Shown here one piece after another: positions 6,525-6,610 of a stretch of DNA of 6,610 bases. Position 1 is the first letter of the stretch, and each line of letters opens with the position of its first letter. The notes beneath the pieces were generated by a model that was given only the letters and a program-made list of their open reading frames with translations, searched no databases and was not told where the DNA came from. Both the position numbers and the translations under genes were made by a program. Origin of the DNA: Candidatus Methanomethylophilaceae archaeon (GTDB lineage: Archaea > Thermoplasmatota > Thermoplasmata > Methanomassiliicoccales > Methanomethylophilaceae); NCBI GenBank assembly GCA_007116915.1, contig SKHQ01000073.1:1-6610 (forward strand). Reading direction: 5' to 3'.

Positions 6525-6559
6525 GGAAGAGGTATAGGACCCTGATTCAAGGAAGAGGT
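6525..6559 (+). repeat. Two direct copies of GGAAGAGGT
   Basis: GGAAGAGGT occurs at 6525-6533 and again at 6551-6559, 26 bases apart. The second copy contains GAGGT, a fair Shine-Dalgarno match ending 11 bases before the ATG at 6571. The first copy has no start codon at a suitable distance. The repeat is exact, but nine bases is short, so chance is possible. Confidence 0.4.
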
Positions 6560-6570
6560 TGGGTGTTCCG

Positions 6571-6610
6571 ATGATTACCGTTCATACGCAACCTGGACGT
6601 GTGCTAGATC
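6571..6610 (+). CDS. Possible partial CDS, first 13 codons
   Basis: ATG at 6571 opens a frame that runs to the window edge (MITVHTQPGRVLD, last codon incomplete). An in-frame TAG lies upstream at 6535-6537, so the start cannot be far upstream. GAGGT at 6555-6559 is a plausible ribosome binding site, and two TATA-like elements lie upstream, implying a leadered mRNA. The fragment is too short to assign a family. Confidence 0.4.
   Translation, partial: MITVHTQPGRVLD

Larger units (their letters stand above)
6274..6570. other. Non-coding stretch with TATA boxes and stem-loops
   Basis: Neither strand has a long reading frame between the DUF61 stop and the possible ATG at 6571. The stretch holds two TATA-like elements, at least four stem-loops and a tandem purine-rich repeat, described separately. 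It matches none of the tRNA, SRP RNA or RNase P RNA signatures I checked by eye. Confidence 0.6.

Noticed and set aside
6351..6570. SRP RNA or RNase P RNA
   Set aside because: GCGAAGCAGC (6504-6513) recalls SRP helix 8, but its partner strand and GGAA-type loop are absent. The GAGGAAAGTCC and ACAGAA signatures of RNase P RNA are also missing.
1..6610. CRISPR arrays, insertion sequences, integrases
   Set aside because: No regularly spaced repeats, transposase-like ORFs or terminal inverted repeats with target duplications were seen.

Overview
The window looks archaeal, most likely from Thermoplasmatota, possibly a Methanomassiliicoccales-type methanogen. The domain call rests on four things: an archaeal-type alanyl-tRNA synthetase with an N-terminal zinc ribbon, an archaea-typical DUF61 (UPF0216) protein, TATA-box promoters about 25-30 nt upstream of start codons, and few Shine-Dalgarno sites. 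The lineage within archaea is inference from overall impression and a mid-range GC content; no rRNA or lineage marker is present.

Layout. Positions 1-5716 are a block transcribed leftwards (minus strand). In transcription order it holds nifB (4466-5716), a thiamine-diphosphate (ThDP) enzyme of the acetolactate-synthase type (2875-4464), alaS (148-2826), and the first 38 codons of an unrecognised gene that leaves the window (1-114). nifB and the ThDP-enzyme gene are separated by one base and should be co-transcribed. alaS has its own TATA box in the 48-bp gap before it. At 5717-5826 a divergent promoter region separates nifB from a rightward DUF61 gene (5827-6273). The remaining 337 bases hold no long ORF. 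They contain two strong TATA-like elements, several stem-loops, a tandem 9-nt purine-rich repeat, and the first 13 codons of a possible rightward gene at 6571.

How the genes work together. NifB builds the Fe-S-carbide precursor of nitrogenase-type cofactors. Here it carries a C-terminal NifX-like domain whose usual His-Phe-Gly motif is not conserved. Its partner is a ThDP-dependent 2-oxoacid enzyme, which is not a classical nif-cluster component, and no structural nitrogenase gene lies in the window. alaS is translation housekeeping and probably only a neighbour.

The most unusual parts are the nifB/ThDP-enzyme pairing and the structured region 6345-6570. The latter may be a small RNA, or a long structured leader in a genome where the other genes here appear to have very short leaders or none.
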